From contig CAMQPJ010000055.1 of the NCBI GenBank assembly GCA_947003675.1, forward strand, positions 1-7,495: a stretch of DNA of 7,495 nucleotides, written 5' to 3'. The notes under the pieces are model-generated. The model saw only the letters and a list, made by a program, of their open reading frames with translations. It searched no databases and was not told where the DNA came from. Numbering within the stretch: the stretch's first letter is position 1; each line of letters starts with the position of its first letter. A program made the translations under genes and the position numbers. This document shows positions 1 to 5,337 of the stretch, piece after piece. The stretch comes from an uncultured Collinsella sp. (GTDB taxonomy: Bacteria > Actinomycetota > Coriobacteriia > Coriobacteriales > Coriobacteriaceae).

Positions 1-110
1 TCAAGCTCGGACGGAATACGCTCCTTGGGTGCATAAACACCTTTCTCGATCGCATCCTTGATTTCGTCGTAAATCTGCTGGTAAAGCGGTGCATTTTTGG
101 GCGCAGGCAT
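1..110 (-). CDS. GntR-family transcriptional regulator, N-terminus only (cut by window edge)
   Basis: This is the start of a DNA-binding regulator; 36 complete codons are visible before the left edge. The peptide begins MPAPKNAPLYQQIYDEI and continues to KERIPSEL. The pattern PLYxQIxxxIxxxI, then a turn and RIPSE, is the first helix and following turn of the GntR winged helix-turn-helix. The family usually continues with a C-terminal effector domain, which would be outside the window, so the HutC/UTRA or other subfamily cannot be read directly. The ATG at 110-108 is the natural start; the upstream ribosome site is weak (AAGAGTG). Its leader holds the 13-bp ACGT-N5-ACGT motif that is also found before the PTS operon, so I infer that it is the operon's local regulator and autoregulated. 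It would sense a phosphorylated sugar or related effector, which is inference. Confidence 0.88.
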   Translation of the reverse strand, partial: MPAPKNAPLYQQIYDEIKDAIEKGVYAPKERIPSEL

Positions 111-147
111 ATCTAATCACTCTTATCGAAATATTGAAATAACTAAT

Positions 148-160
148 ACGTATATAACGT
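148..160. promoter_or_regulatory. Candidate operator ACGT-N5-ACGT upstream of the GntR gene
   Basis: The + strand reads ACGTATATAACGT. On the minus strand it is ACGTTATATACGT, which matches the PTS-promoter copy (ACGTCTTATACGT at 6299-6311) at 11 of 13 positions. It lies 37 nt before the GntR start codon, about the same distance as the PTS copy from its gene (32 nt). The flanking DNA is AT-rich in a GC-rich region, as expected of a promoter, but I see no convincing -35/-10 pair. Binding by the GntR protein is inferred. Confidence 0.5.
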
Positions 161-202
161 CTAGTTTCATGTTACCTCATATTGATAAAACGATACACCC
201 TC

Positions 203-246
203 CCTACCAAAAAGCGACAGCTTCATTTTGGCAGGTTTTATCTGGG
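203..246. repeat. 44-bp palindromic interspersed repeat, copy A
   Basis: Left arm CCTACCAAAA (203-212) and right arm TTTTGGCAGG (226-235) form a 10-bp inverted repeat with one imperfect pair and a 13-nt loop, followed by TTTTATCTGGG. It aligns without gaps to copy B at 2338-2381 with 5 differences in 44 bases, in the same orientation. It lies between the YitT stop and the GntR promoter. It resembles a REP-type or small non-autonomous repeat. The T-run after the stem is on the + strand, against the direction of the genes. Confidence 0.75.
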
Positions 247-250
247 CAAA

Positions 251-285
251 CGAAAGTCCCTCGAAAGCAACGGGGCTTTCGTGGG
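251..285 (-). other. Hairpin downstream of YitT, weak terminator candidate
   Basis: CGAAAGC (262-268) pairs with GCTTTCG (275-281) across a 6-nt loop, and flanking CCC (258-260) with GGG (283-285) extends the stem after one mismatch. A second CGAAAG at 251-256 could compete for the same arm. In the minus-strand RNA the stem is followed by ACTTTCGTTTG rather than a clean U-run, so termination after YitT here is only possible. Nothing else is recognised in the rest of the 111-329 gap apart from the repeat and the operator. Confidence 0.35.
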
Positions 286-329
286 GCTCATACGGAAGGG
301 TTGCGCCGGGCCGGTAAAATGCCAAAACC

Positions 330-1337
330 CTACTTGCCGTCGTCCTGCTGCAGGCTGTCCTGCTCACTAAGGCGCGCCTGCCTGCTGGCCATGCGCGCGG
401 GCTTGTCGGGATCGGGCACGGCCGTGGGCATGGGCTCGTCGACATGACCGCCCCACCAGCCGCCCACAAAGTTGAGCGTGTGGAACACATTGATCACGGC
501 GCTGGGATCAATGTCGCACACCAGCTTGATAATGTCCTGGCTCTCGTAGGTCGAGACAACGGCGTGCAGCAGGTACATCTTTTCGCGGCTGTATCCGCCA
601 ATGACCTCGGCACAGCTAATGCCATGCTGAAAATGGTCAACATAGGCGGTCATGACCTCGTCCGCCTTGCGCGTCGTGATCTGCAGCGTCACGCGGTCGT
701 AGCGACGATAGAAGCTGTCGATGGTCTTGGTCGAAATAAACTGGAACACGATGGAGTACGCCGCCTTGTCCCAGCCAAACATAAAACCAAAGATCGCCAA
801 GATAAAGCAGTTGAAACCAAAGATGACGCCCCAGATGGTCTTGCCCGTGTGGTTGGAGACCCACAGCGCGATAAAGTCGGTGCCGCCGGTGGATGCGCCG
901 GACTTAAGCGCGATGGCAGCGCCCAGACCCGAGACCACGCCGCCAAAAATGATGAGCATGATCTTGTCGCCCAAAAACGGGGCAAAGTGAAAGATGTTGA
1001 GGAACAGCGACGAGAGCACGACCTGCATCATCGAGAAGATGACGAAGCGCTTGCTAATGCCGCTCCAGCATAGGAGCGCCACGGGGATGTTGAGCGCGAG
1101 CATACCGAGCGAGATGTCGATGTGAACGCCGCCGAGCGAGGTAACGCGATCAAGCAGGACCGCGACACCGGTGAGACCGCTCGGAAGCAGGTCGGCGGGC
1201 TGAATGAACGCCTGGATCAGAAATGTCTGGAGAACGGCGGAAATTGTGACCGCCACGGCAGTAATGGCGCGGCGGACGATGGTAAGGCGGCCGAGCATGA
1301 GCACGCGGTCCGTGAGCTGATCGATGGCGTTCGCCAC
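330..1337 (-). CDS. YitT-family membrane protein (DUF161 plus C-terminal DUF2179-like domain)
   Basis: A 335-residue integral membrane protein of the YitT family, whose transported substrate or role is not established. Hydrophobic segments lie at about residues 23-45, 54-64, 76-92, 98-118, 125-145 and 168-188. The conserved small-residue motif SGASTGGTDFIA is at 147-157. A soluble domain at about 213-290, matching the DUF2179 type that follows the membrane part in this family, comes after it. The last 35 residues are polar, rich in Pro, Asp and Gln, and probably disordered. The start is GTG at 1337-1335, chosen because AAAGGAG sits 5 nt upstream in the minus strand. An extended -10 box (TGCTACAAT) lies about 50 nt upstream, so it probably has its own promoter. 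I see no functional tie to the PTS operon; it may be a later arrival between the operon and its regulator. Confidence 0.88.
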   Translation of the reverse strand: MANAIDQLTDRVLMLGRLTIVRRAITAVAVTISAVLQTFLIQAFIQPADLLPSGLTGVAVLLDRVTSLGGVHIDISLGMLALNIPVALLCWSGISKRFVIFSMMQVVLSSLFLNIFHFAPFLGDKIMLIIFGGVVSGLGAAIALKSGASTGGTDFIALWVSNHTGKTIWGVIFGFNCFILAIFGFMFGWDKAAYSIVFQFISTKTIDSFYRRYDRVTLQITTRKADEVMTAYVDHFQHGISCAEVIGGYSREKMYLLHAVVSTYESQDIIKLVCDIDPSAVINVFHTLNFVGGWWGGHVDEPMPTAVPDPDKPARMASRQARLSEQDSLQQDDGK

Positions 1338-1382
1338 GTAGGCTCCTTTCGAAGGCAGATGTGGTTGTGGGGCATGCCCGCG

Positions 1383-1391
1383 ATTGTAGCA
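1383..1391 (-). promoter_or_regulatory. Predicted extended -10 promoter of YitT
   Basis: The minus strand reads TGCTACAAT: a TACAAT hexamer preceded by the TGn extension. A possible -35 (TTGAAG) lies 20 nt further upstream, which is too far for a normal spacer, so the TGn extension would carry most of the recognition. The expected start point near 1376 would give a leader of about 40 nt with a good ribosome site. Confidence 0.5.
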
Positions 1392-1476
1392 TGGAGCGTG
1401 CGGGGGCGCTTCAATTCACCCTCCCTCGACAACCAAAGCGGGACCAGCAACCCCCACGACCAAAGGCCCAAATTAC

Positions 1477-1595
1477 AAGTGAGTAGACTTTTTACGATCT
1501 GCCGAGCACACCCAAAACCGCCACCCCTGTGACCTGCGGTTTTACAAAGGAAGATATGCATTGTGCTTGGCCTGCGCCAAAAAGTCTACTCACTT
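1477..1595. repeat. 119-bp nested inverted-repeat element with 17-bp perfect terminal repeats
   Basis: The ends are exact inverted copies: AAGTGAGTAGACTTTTT (1477-1493) and its reverse complement (1579-1595). Inside, GCCGAGCACA (1501-1510) pairs with TGTGCTTGGC (1562-1571) with one G-T position, and AAAACCGC (1514-1521) pairs with GCGGTTTT (1536-1543). The outer internal loop is symmetric, 7 nt on each side. The whole element can therefore fold into one long interrupted hairpin. The G-T position is a G-U wobble in + strand RNA and an A-C mismatch in minus strand RNA. No target-site duplication is visible at the ends. It may be a MITE, a structured RNA or a paired regulator-binding site; the sequence alone does not decide. 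Confidence 0.8.
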
Positions 1596-1601
1596 AGCCC
1601 G

Positions 1602-1635
1602 AATCGAAGCCAAACGGATCAAAATCGAAACCAAA
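1602..1635. repeat. Imperfect direct repeat, two 13-mers 21 bp apart
   Basis: AATCGAAGCCAAA (1602-1614) and AATCGAAACCAAA (1623-1635) differ at one base and are offset by 21 bp, two helical turns. They lie just beside the 119-bp element and downstream of the HAD stop codon. They could be a protein-binding pair, a relic of slippage or chance. Confidence 0.4.
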
Positions 1636-1692
1636 TTGAGCCAGTCCACCGCAAAAAACGTTTGAACCCGTGCTTCTCGCGGCGGATTGACA

Positions 1693-2322
1693 CTACAAAG
1701 CGGCCAAAATGTCGGTCAGATTATCGATAACGGCATCGGCTCGCGATTGATCGAGGTTGACGCCCTCGTGCGGACGCAGCGCCAGGACTCGGGCGCCGGA
1801 GCGCTTGCCAGCCTCGATCCCCAAAGGCGAATCCTCGATAACCAGGCACTCGGCAGACTCCACCCCCAGCGCCTCCATGGCACGCAGGTAGATCTCGGGG
1901 TCGGGCTTAAACGCACTGCACTCGTGACCGCTGATGGTGTAGTCCAGCACGTCGGCGATACCGGCAATCTCCACCAGCTCGTCGATCAGCTCGCGATAGG
2001 ACGAGCTCACGATGGCACACTTCACGCCGCGCTCGTGCAGCTCGCGCATCACCGGCTCCGTCTGCTCGTTGAGCAGCTCGGCATACGGAACGGGGTGGAC
2101 CGGGCTGTAGACTTGCTTGTACTCCACGCGCAGACGCTCGCGCAGCTCAACATCGTCGGGCACCAGCGCCTCCCAAATGGCAGGCTCGTTAGACCCCGAA
2201 AGATCGGGAATCTCGTCAAAGTGGAACCCCTTCTCTTCCATAAACGCCACGCGGCGACGGTTGTAGAACCACTCGGTATCGACCAGCACGCCGTCCATAT
2301 CAAACAGCACTGCTTTGATCAT
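1693..2322 (-). CDS. HAD-superfamily hydrolase, beta-phosphoglucomutase-like (subfamily IA)
   Basis: A 209-residue cytoplasmic HAD enzyme that acts on a small phosphorylated substrate, as phosphatase or phosphomutase. Motif I is DMDGVLVDTE at 8-17 with nucleophile D8 and acid/base D10; motif II is S106 in IVSSS; motif III is K139 in FKPDPEIY; motif IV is E163-D164 in IEDSPLGIEAG. The four-helix cap lies at about 15-85. Length and motifs fit the PGM-like, single-cap phosphatases. The start is the ATG at 2322-2320, not the ATG two codons earlier at 2328, because the ribosome site GGGAGGAG directly abuts the earlier one. It follows the PTS-SIS terminator by about 95 nt and I see no clear promoter of its own, so it may depend on read-through. 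It could dephosphorylate a by-product of the upstream pathway, but nothing in the sequence fixes its substrate. Confidence 0.9.
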   Translation of the reverse strand: MIKAVLFDMDGVLVDTEWFYNRRRVAFMEEKGFHFDEIPDLSGSNEPAIWEALVPDDVELRERLRVEYKQVYSPVHPVPYAELLNEQTEPVMRELHERGVKCAIVSSSYRELIDELVEIAGIADVLDYTISGHECSAFKPDPEIYLRAMEALGVESAECLVIEDSPLGIEAGKRSGARVLALRPHEGVNLDQSRADAVIDNLTDILAAL

Positions 2323-2328
2323 ACGCAT

Positions 2329-2336
2329 CTCCTCCC
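2329..2336 (-). promoter_or_regulatory. Ribosome binding site that sets the HAD start
   Basis: GGGAGGAG in the minus strand touches the ATG at 2328 and lies 6 nt before the ATG at 2322. Only the second spacing is workable, so translation should begin with MIKAVLFD. Confidence 0.75.
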
Positions 2337-2337
2337 A

Positions 2338-2381
2338 CCTGCCAAAAAGGGACAGGTTTATTTTGGTAGGTTTTATCTGGG
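2338..2381. repeat. 44-bp palindromic interspersed repeat, copy B
   Basis: Arms CCTGCCAAAA (2338-2347) and TTTTGGTAGG (2361-2370) surround a 13-nt loop AGGGACAGGTTTA, followed by TTTTATCTGGG. It matches copy A (203-246) at 39 of 44 positions in the same orientation. It overlaps the likely leader of the HAD gene, so its stem could affect HAD translation. The GGGACAGG core also occurs in the terminator at 2417-2448. Confidence 0.75.
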
Positions 2382-2416
2382 GCTTTGCAGCGCAACGGAC
2401 ACGCCCTCCCCAAAGC

Positions 2417-2448
2417 AAAAAGGGGACAGGGCGCAAACCCCATCCCCT
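2417..2448 (-). terminator. Intrinsic terminator of the PTS-SIS operon
   Basis: In the minus strand AGGGGATGGGG pairs with CCCTGTCCCCT over a 6-nt loop (TTTGCG). This is an 11-bp stem with two central G-U wobbles, followed at once by a T-run (TTTTT including the last stem base). On the + strand the same two positions are mismatches, so the structure is built for minus-strand transcripts. It lies 34 nt past the SIS stop codon and ends the operon. Confidence 0.85.
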
Positions 2449-2462
2449 CTCAACCAACCCGT

Positions 2463-2477
2463 AAGGTCTACTTACTT
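2463..2477. repeat. Isolated copy of the 119-bp element's terminal arm
   Basis: AAGGTCTACTTACTT differs at two of 15 positions from AAAGTCTACTCACTT in the right arm at 1581-1595. It lies 4 nt after the SIS stop codon. In the minus strand GTAAG-TAGAC-CTTAC can also form a 5-bp hairpin ahead of the terminator. No partner arm is visible nearby. Confidence 0.45.
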
Positions 2478-2481
2478 GCGA

Positions 2482-3465
2482 TTAGTAGGAAAGCTTCCAC
2501 ATGTAGCGACGCATGGTCAGCGGGTGCTGACGGGCCTCGGCGATCTGGTTGCCGTACTCGCGCATAACGGCGAGGTGCAGCAGCGGGTTGAAGTAGGTGA
2601 GGACGCTAGCCGGCACAGCGTCGGCCAGGCCGTAGTCCTTGGAGTCGATCAGAGCGACCTTGGCGCCCATGCGCTTAAGGAAGGTGAGGGCGCGGGCGTC
2701 CATCGGACGGGTAGCGCCATCGGACATGAAGAAGACGTAGGGCTTACCCTCGGTGGAAACCTCGAACGGGCCGTGGAAGTACTCGCCGGTGTTGTAGGCG
2801 GCGGCGTCGATCCACTGCATCTCGGTGAACAGGAAGGCGGCGTGAGAATAAGCCATCTTCTCGGAGGCACCGGAAGCCATGAAGTAGATCATCTTGTCAT
2901 CCTTGAAGTCCTCGGCGAACTTCTTGGCGAGCTTCTTGCAGGACTGAGCGGCGTTCTCGCAGAGCTCGAAGACGTTGGTGAGGCCGGTGATCATGTCCTC
3001 GTAGTGGTCATAGCCCTCGGTCTGCTGAAGGATCTCGACAGCAAGAGCGATGGCGTAGCCGGGCTTCTCGCACTTGGCAGCGAAGTTGGCGTGGAAGCCG
3101 TGAACGATGACGTAGTCAGCGTCGACGGTCAGAGCGGAGCCAGCCTTGTTGGTGAGGGAGACGACCGGGCAGTTGTGCTTCTTGGCGGTCTTGTTGGCCT
3201 CGACGGTCTCGGGCGTGGAGCCACCGAGGGAGCAGGTGATCACGAAGGTGTGCTCGTTGACCCAGGAAGGCGTGTCGTAGTTGAACTCGTTAGCAGTGAA
3301 GATCTGAACGTTCAGCTTGTCCGTGTTGTTGGCCAGGAAGTACTTGGCGGGGTAAAGGTCGGACATGGAGGCACCGCAGCCGACGAAAGCGACGCTGTGG
3401 ATCTCGTGGTTGGACAGGACGTCAGCGACGATCTGCTTAGGGAGGTTAAGGTCGATCTCGTACAT
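2482..3465 (-). CDS. SIS-domain sugar-phosphate enzyme, FrlB/GfrF/FraB-type fructosamine-6-phosphate deglycase
   Basis: A 327-residue cytoplasmic protein with two SIS folds. SIS1 has GCGAS at 29-33 and CSLGGSTPET at 78-87, the sugar-phosphate loop. SIS2 has ASGAS at 197-201 and the conserved TGEYFHGPFE at 226-235, and the C-terminus RRYMWKLSY resembles the end of E. coli FrlB as I remember it. E215 and H231 stand 16 residues apart, the spacing of the acid/base pair proposed in Salmonella FraB. I therefore infer cleavage of a phosphorylated Amadori compound into glucose-6-phosphate and free amino acid. AgaS or GlmS-like aminosugar isomerase/deaminase is the alternative, less likely from length and the C-terminus. 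The start is the ATG at 3465 because AAAGGA lies 9 nt before it but touches the ATG at 3474. It is the last gene of the PTS operon, 199 nt after IID, with dyads between. Confidence 0.85.
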   Translation of the reverse strand: MYEIDLNLPKQIVADVLSNHEIHSVAFVGCGASMSDLYPAKYFLANNTDKLNVQIFTANEFNYDTPSWVNEHTFVITCSLGGSTPETVEANKTAKKHNCPVVSLTNKAGSALTVDADYVIVHGFHANFAAKCEKPGYAIALAVEILQQTEGYDHYEDMITGLTNVFELCENAAQSCKKLAKKFAEDFKDDKMIYFMASGASEKMAYSHAAFLFTEMQWIDAAAYNTGEYFHGPFEVSTEGKPYVFFMSDGATRPMDARALTFLKRMGAKVALIDSKDYGLADAVPASVLTYFNPLLHLAVMREYGNQIAEARQHPLTMRRYMWKLSY

Positions 3466-3474
3466 CTGACACAT

Positions 3475-3480
3475 TCCTTT
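3475..3480 (-). promoter_or_regulatory. Ribosome binding site that sets the SIS enzyme start
   Basis: AAAGGA in the minus strand abuts the ATG at 3474 and stands 9 nt before the ATG at 3465. The second is the workable start (MYEIDLNLPKQ). Extending the frame further upstream would run it through the palindrome-rich leader without a ribosome site. Confidence 0.7.
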
Positions 3481-3556
3481 CAATTTTTGCGGCGCCACAT
3501 TGCCGGGCGCTCGCAGGGTTACTGTGGTTTGGACCGAGTCGCCGGCCCGTTGAGGA

Positions 3557-3585
3557 TGCGACAAAGGGACTGTCCCATTGTCGCA
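3557..3585. repeat. 29-bp near-perfect palindrome in the IID-SIS gap
   Basis: TGCGACAAAGGGAC, a central T, then GTCCCATTGTCGCA: 13 of 14 pairs match with one A-A position. It is followed by TTTT on the + strand. The GGGAC core recalls the GGGACAGG core of the 44-bp repeats. It lies in the leader of the SIS gene, about 90 nt before its start. Confidence 0.75.
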
Positions 3586-3599
3586 TTTTGGGGATGGAA

Positions 3600-3630
3600 G
3601 CCTGCCTGGGGTATGGGATGCCAGGCAGGC
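3600..3630. repeat. 10-bp perfect inverted repeat, strong GC hairpin in the IID-SIS gap
   Basis: GCCTGCCTGG (3600-3609) and CCAGGCAGGC (3621-3630) are exact complements across an 11-nt loop. The right arm runs straight into the palindrome CCCCCGGGGG (3630-3639). No U-run follows on either strand, so it is more likely an mRNA-stabilising or pausing hairpin than an intrinsic terminator. Confidence 0.75.
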
Positions 3631-3652
3631 CCCCGGGGGAAAGCGGTTAGGC

Positions 3653-3670
3653 GCTTAGTCGCGACTAAGC
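3653..3670. repeat. Perfect 18-bp palindrome over the IID stop codon
   Basis: GCTTAGTCGCGACTAAGC is its own reverse complement. The IID stop codon (TAG, 3665-3667) lies inside it. As RNA it gives a stem closing a small CG-rich loop at the 3' end of the IID frame; as DNA it could bind a dimeric protein. Confidence 0.75.
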
Positions 3671-4498
3671 CAGGATGCCGACCGCGGAGAGGGCGATGCC
3701 GCCCACAATGGCGATCACGAGAAGCCAACCGGTGTTGACGTTCTTCTTGATGAGCCAGTACATAAGGCCGGTGAGGCCAAGGGAGATCATCTGGGGCATC
3801 ATGCTGTCCAGGATGTCCTGGATAACGACGGTGCCGTCAGCGAACTGCAGCGGGGTGGTGGCGCCGATCAGCGTGGCGATCATGCCGCCCACGGACATAA
3901 GACCCACGATGCCGCAGACATACATGAGCTTCTCCATGAGGTCGCCGCCCTGAAGCTTGCTCAGGTACTCGTGGCCGCCCTGATAGCCCATCTTGGCTGC
4001 GAACCAAGTAATCAGCACGGAGGGGACGATGGAGATGAGAAGGGCCAGGATCGGGCCCATGATGGAGCCCTGCTGAGCCAGCTGAACGCCCAAGCCAAAG
4101 GCGATAACGCGGATGGTGCCCTGGAAGAAGGAGTCACCGATGCCGGAAAGCGGGCCCATAAGGGAGGTCTTGACCGCGTTAATCGAATCGGGGTTGAAGT
4201 TCTCGGGATCCTTGGCGTACTCCTCCTCCATGGAGGCGGCGAGGCCCAGGATGAAAGCGCTCGTCTGCGGGGTGCAGTTGTAGAACGCCATGTGACGGTG
4301 GTAAGCCTCTTTCTTAGCAGCAAGCTGCTTGGGGTCGGACTCGTCCGGATAGAGGCGATCGAGCGTGGGAACCATACCGTAGAGGAAGCCCATGTTCATC
4401 TGACGCTCGTAGTTCCAAGAGGCCTGGATGGCCCAGGAGCGCCAGAAGAACTGGCTGACCTTCTTGTTCAGGGACACGTCCTTGGTTGCGGTTGCCAT
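3665..4498 (-). CDS. PTS mannose/fructose/sorbose-family IID membrane component
   Basis: A 277-residue IID subunit (EIID-AGA, ManZ family; E. coli ManZ is about 286). With IIC it forms the membrane channel that moves the sugar while IIB phosphorylates it. The N-terminal half is amphipathic with RSWAIQASWNYERQMN at 20-35 and YNCTPQTSAFILGL at 73-86. The family signature MGPLSGIGDSFFQGTIR is at 114-130. Hydrophobic segments follow at about 131-141, 147-168, 191-213, 236-251 and 256-276. The start is the ATG at 4498: GGAGGA lies 8 nt before it, and the frame upstream only overlaps IIC. The gap to IIC is 13 nt, so the two are almost certainly cotranscribed. The stop codon lies in an 18-bp palindrome. 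Confidence 0.95.
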   Translation of the reverse strand: MATATKDVSLNKKVSQFFWRSWAIQASWNYERQMNMGFLYGMVPTLDRLYPDESDPKQLAAKKEAYHRHMAFYNCTPQTSAFILGLAASMEEEYAKDPENFNPDSINAVKTSLMGPLSGIGDSFFQGTIRVIAFGLGVQLAQQGSIMGPILALLISIVPSVLITWFAAKMGYQGGHEYLSKLQGGDLMEKLMYVCGIVGLMSVGGMIATLIGATTPLQFADGTVVIQDILDSMMPQMISLGLTGLMYWLIKKNVNTGWLLVIAIVGGIALSAVGILA

Positions 4499-4511
4499 AG
4501 TGTGTTCCTCC

Positions 4512-5306
4512 TTAGTCTTCGTCGTCTTCGAGCGGATCGTAGTCGGAATCGACACCGGCGGCTGCATGGGAACCGTTGAACTTGAAGCCCATGAAGACGA
4601 CAGCCAGGCACACACCGATCAGAGCGACCGCGATGACGGACAGGTTGAGGTAAGCGGCGAGCAGGAAACCGATGAACAGGAACGGAGTCATACCCTTCTT
4701 GATCATCATGGTGAGCAGCAGGGCCAAGCCGTAGGCGGTCATGATCTTGGTCGAAACGTTAAGACCAGTGGACAGCCACTCGGGAACCATGTTGACGATG
4801 GCCTGAACCAGGTCGGTGCCAACAAAGACGGCGAGGAAGATCGGCAGGAAGTACATGATGGCGTACAAACCGGAGCCGGCGCAGATGTGCATACGGTAGG
4901 CGGTCTTGAACTTTCCGTTATCAATCGCGTTATCTGCCACATGGGTGAGGACGGCGATGATGGAACGGAACACGATGCCGAGGAGCTGACCCAGGACGGC
5001 GACCGGGATGGCGATCGTCATGGCGGTCTCGGCGGAAGCATCGGTCAGGCACGCAAAGGCAGCGGCCACGATGCCGCCCAGGACCATATCGGGCGGAACG
5101 GCGGCGCCGACCTGCACCAGGCCCATGGACACGAGCTCGACGGCGGCACCGACGGCAAGGCCGGTGGGCACATCGCCCAACAGCAGACCGACGAGCGTAG
5201 CGCCAACGAGGGGCTGCTCGAAGTTAAGACGACCGAGCAGGCGGGAGTCCCACATGCAGAACACGCCGACGAGGCCGACGAGCACCGCACTGATGAACGT
5301 ATTCAT
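4512..5306 (-). CDS. PTS mannose/fructose/sorbose-family IIC membrane component
   Basis: A 264-residue IIC subunit (EII-Sor/ManY family; E. coli ManY is about 266) that carries the substrate site in the membrane. It starts MNTFISAVLVGLVGVFCMWD and has the family's typical stretch FEQPLVGATLVGLLLGD at 29-45, then VELVSMGLVQVGAAVPPD at 56-73. Hydrophobic segments cover about 1-18, 32-62, 75-87, 95-120, 141-172, 185-205 and 208-240. The last residues form an acidic tail, DSDYDPLEDDED. AAAGGAGAAGG sits just before the start. It follows IIAB by 36 nt and precedes IID by 13 nt. It defines the transporter class but not the exact sugar. Confidence 0.95.
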   Translation of the reverse strand: MNTFISAVLVGLVGVFCMWDSRLLGRLNFEQPLVGATLVGLLLGDVPTGLAVGAAVELVSMGLVQVGAAVPPDMVLGGIVAAAFACLTDASAETAMTIAIPVAVLGQLLGIVFRSIIAVLTHVADNAIDNGKFKTAYRMHICAGSGLYAIMYFLPIFLAVFVGTDLVQAIVNMVPEWLSTGLNVSTKIMTAYGLALLLTMMIKKGMTPFLFIGFLLAAYLNLSVIAVALIGVCLAVVFMGFKFNGSHAAAGVDSDYDPLEDDED

Positions 5307-5323
5307 ACCCTTCTCCTTTCAGT

Positions 5324-5337
5324 CAGGCAAAAGCCTG
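5324..5337 (-). other. Small hairpin between IIAB and IIC
   Basis: CAGGC-TTTT-GCCTG in the minus strand gives a 5-bp stem with a 4-nt loop between the IIAB stop and the IIC ribosome site. It has no following U-run. It may slow decay or processing between the two cistrons. Confidence 0.4.

Larger units (their letters stand above)
1338..1692. other. 355-bp gene-free gap between YitT and HAD
   Basis: This stretch holds the YitT promoter and ribosome site (1338-1400), the 119-bp nested inverted repeat (1477-1595) and a 21-bp-spaced direct repeat (1602-1635). A perfect palindrome GGGCATGCCC (1370-1379) sits close to the predicted YitT transcription start and could be an operator. I see no clear intrinsic terminator for HAD: a T6 run in the minus strand (1653-1658 on +) is not preceded by an adjoining stem. 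No conserved protein is readable in any frame. Confidence 0.6.

Noticed and set aside
97..490. Short frames around the YitT-GntR gap on both strands
   Set aside because: They pass through the 44-bp repeat or lie antisense to the YitT tail, and none has a convincing ribosome site or domain.
1217..1561. A 114-codon minus-strand frame starting inside the 119-bp element
   Set aside because: It overlaps the start of YitT in another frame, has no ribosome site before its ATG and shows no conserved features.
1477..1595. The 119-bp element as a simple intrinsic terminator
   Set aside because: The arms are 85 nt apart and no U-run follows the structure on either strand; the T5 runs are inside the arms.
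1477..1595. CRISPR or tRNA-like structure in the 119-bp element
   Set aside because: There is no repeat-spacer series, and the nested helices do not match a cloverleaf or an acceptor end.
1653..1685. Possible HAD terminator with a T6 run and CCGCCGC/GCGGTGG arms
   Set aside because: The T-run is inside the loop of the possible stem and not after it, so it does not have intrinsic terminator form.
3466..3564. Longer N-terminus for the SIS enzyme, starting at 3564
   Set aside because: The extra 33 residues fall in the dyad-rich leader and are unlike SIS proteins; the ribosome site AAAGGA is correctly spaced only for the ATG at 3465.
1687..3738. A 683-codon open frame on the + strand
   Set aside because: It runs antisense across HAD and the SIS enzyme, both of which have full catalytic motifs and proper ribosome sites on the minus strand. 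Its protein is low-complexity and rich in Gly, Val and Leu, typical of a shadow frame in GC-rich DNA.
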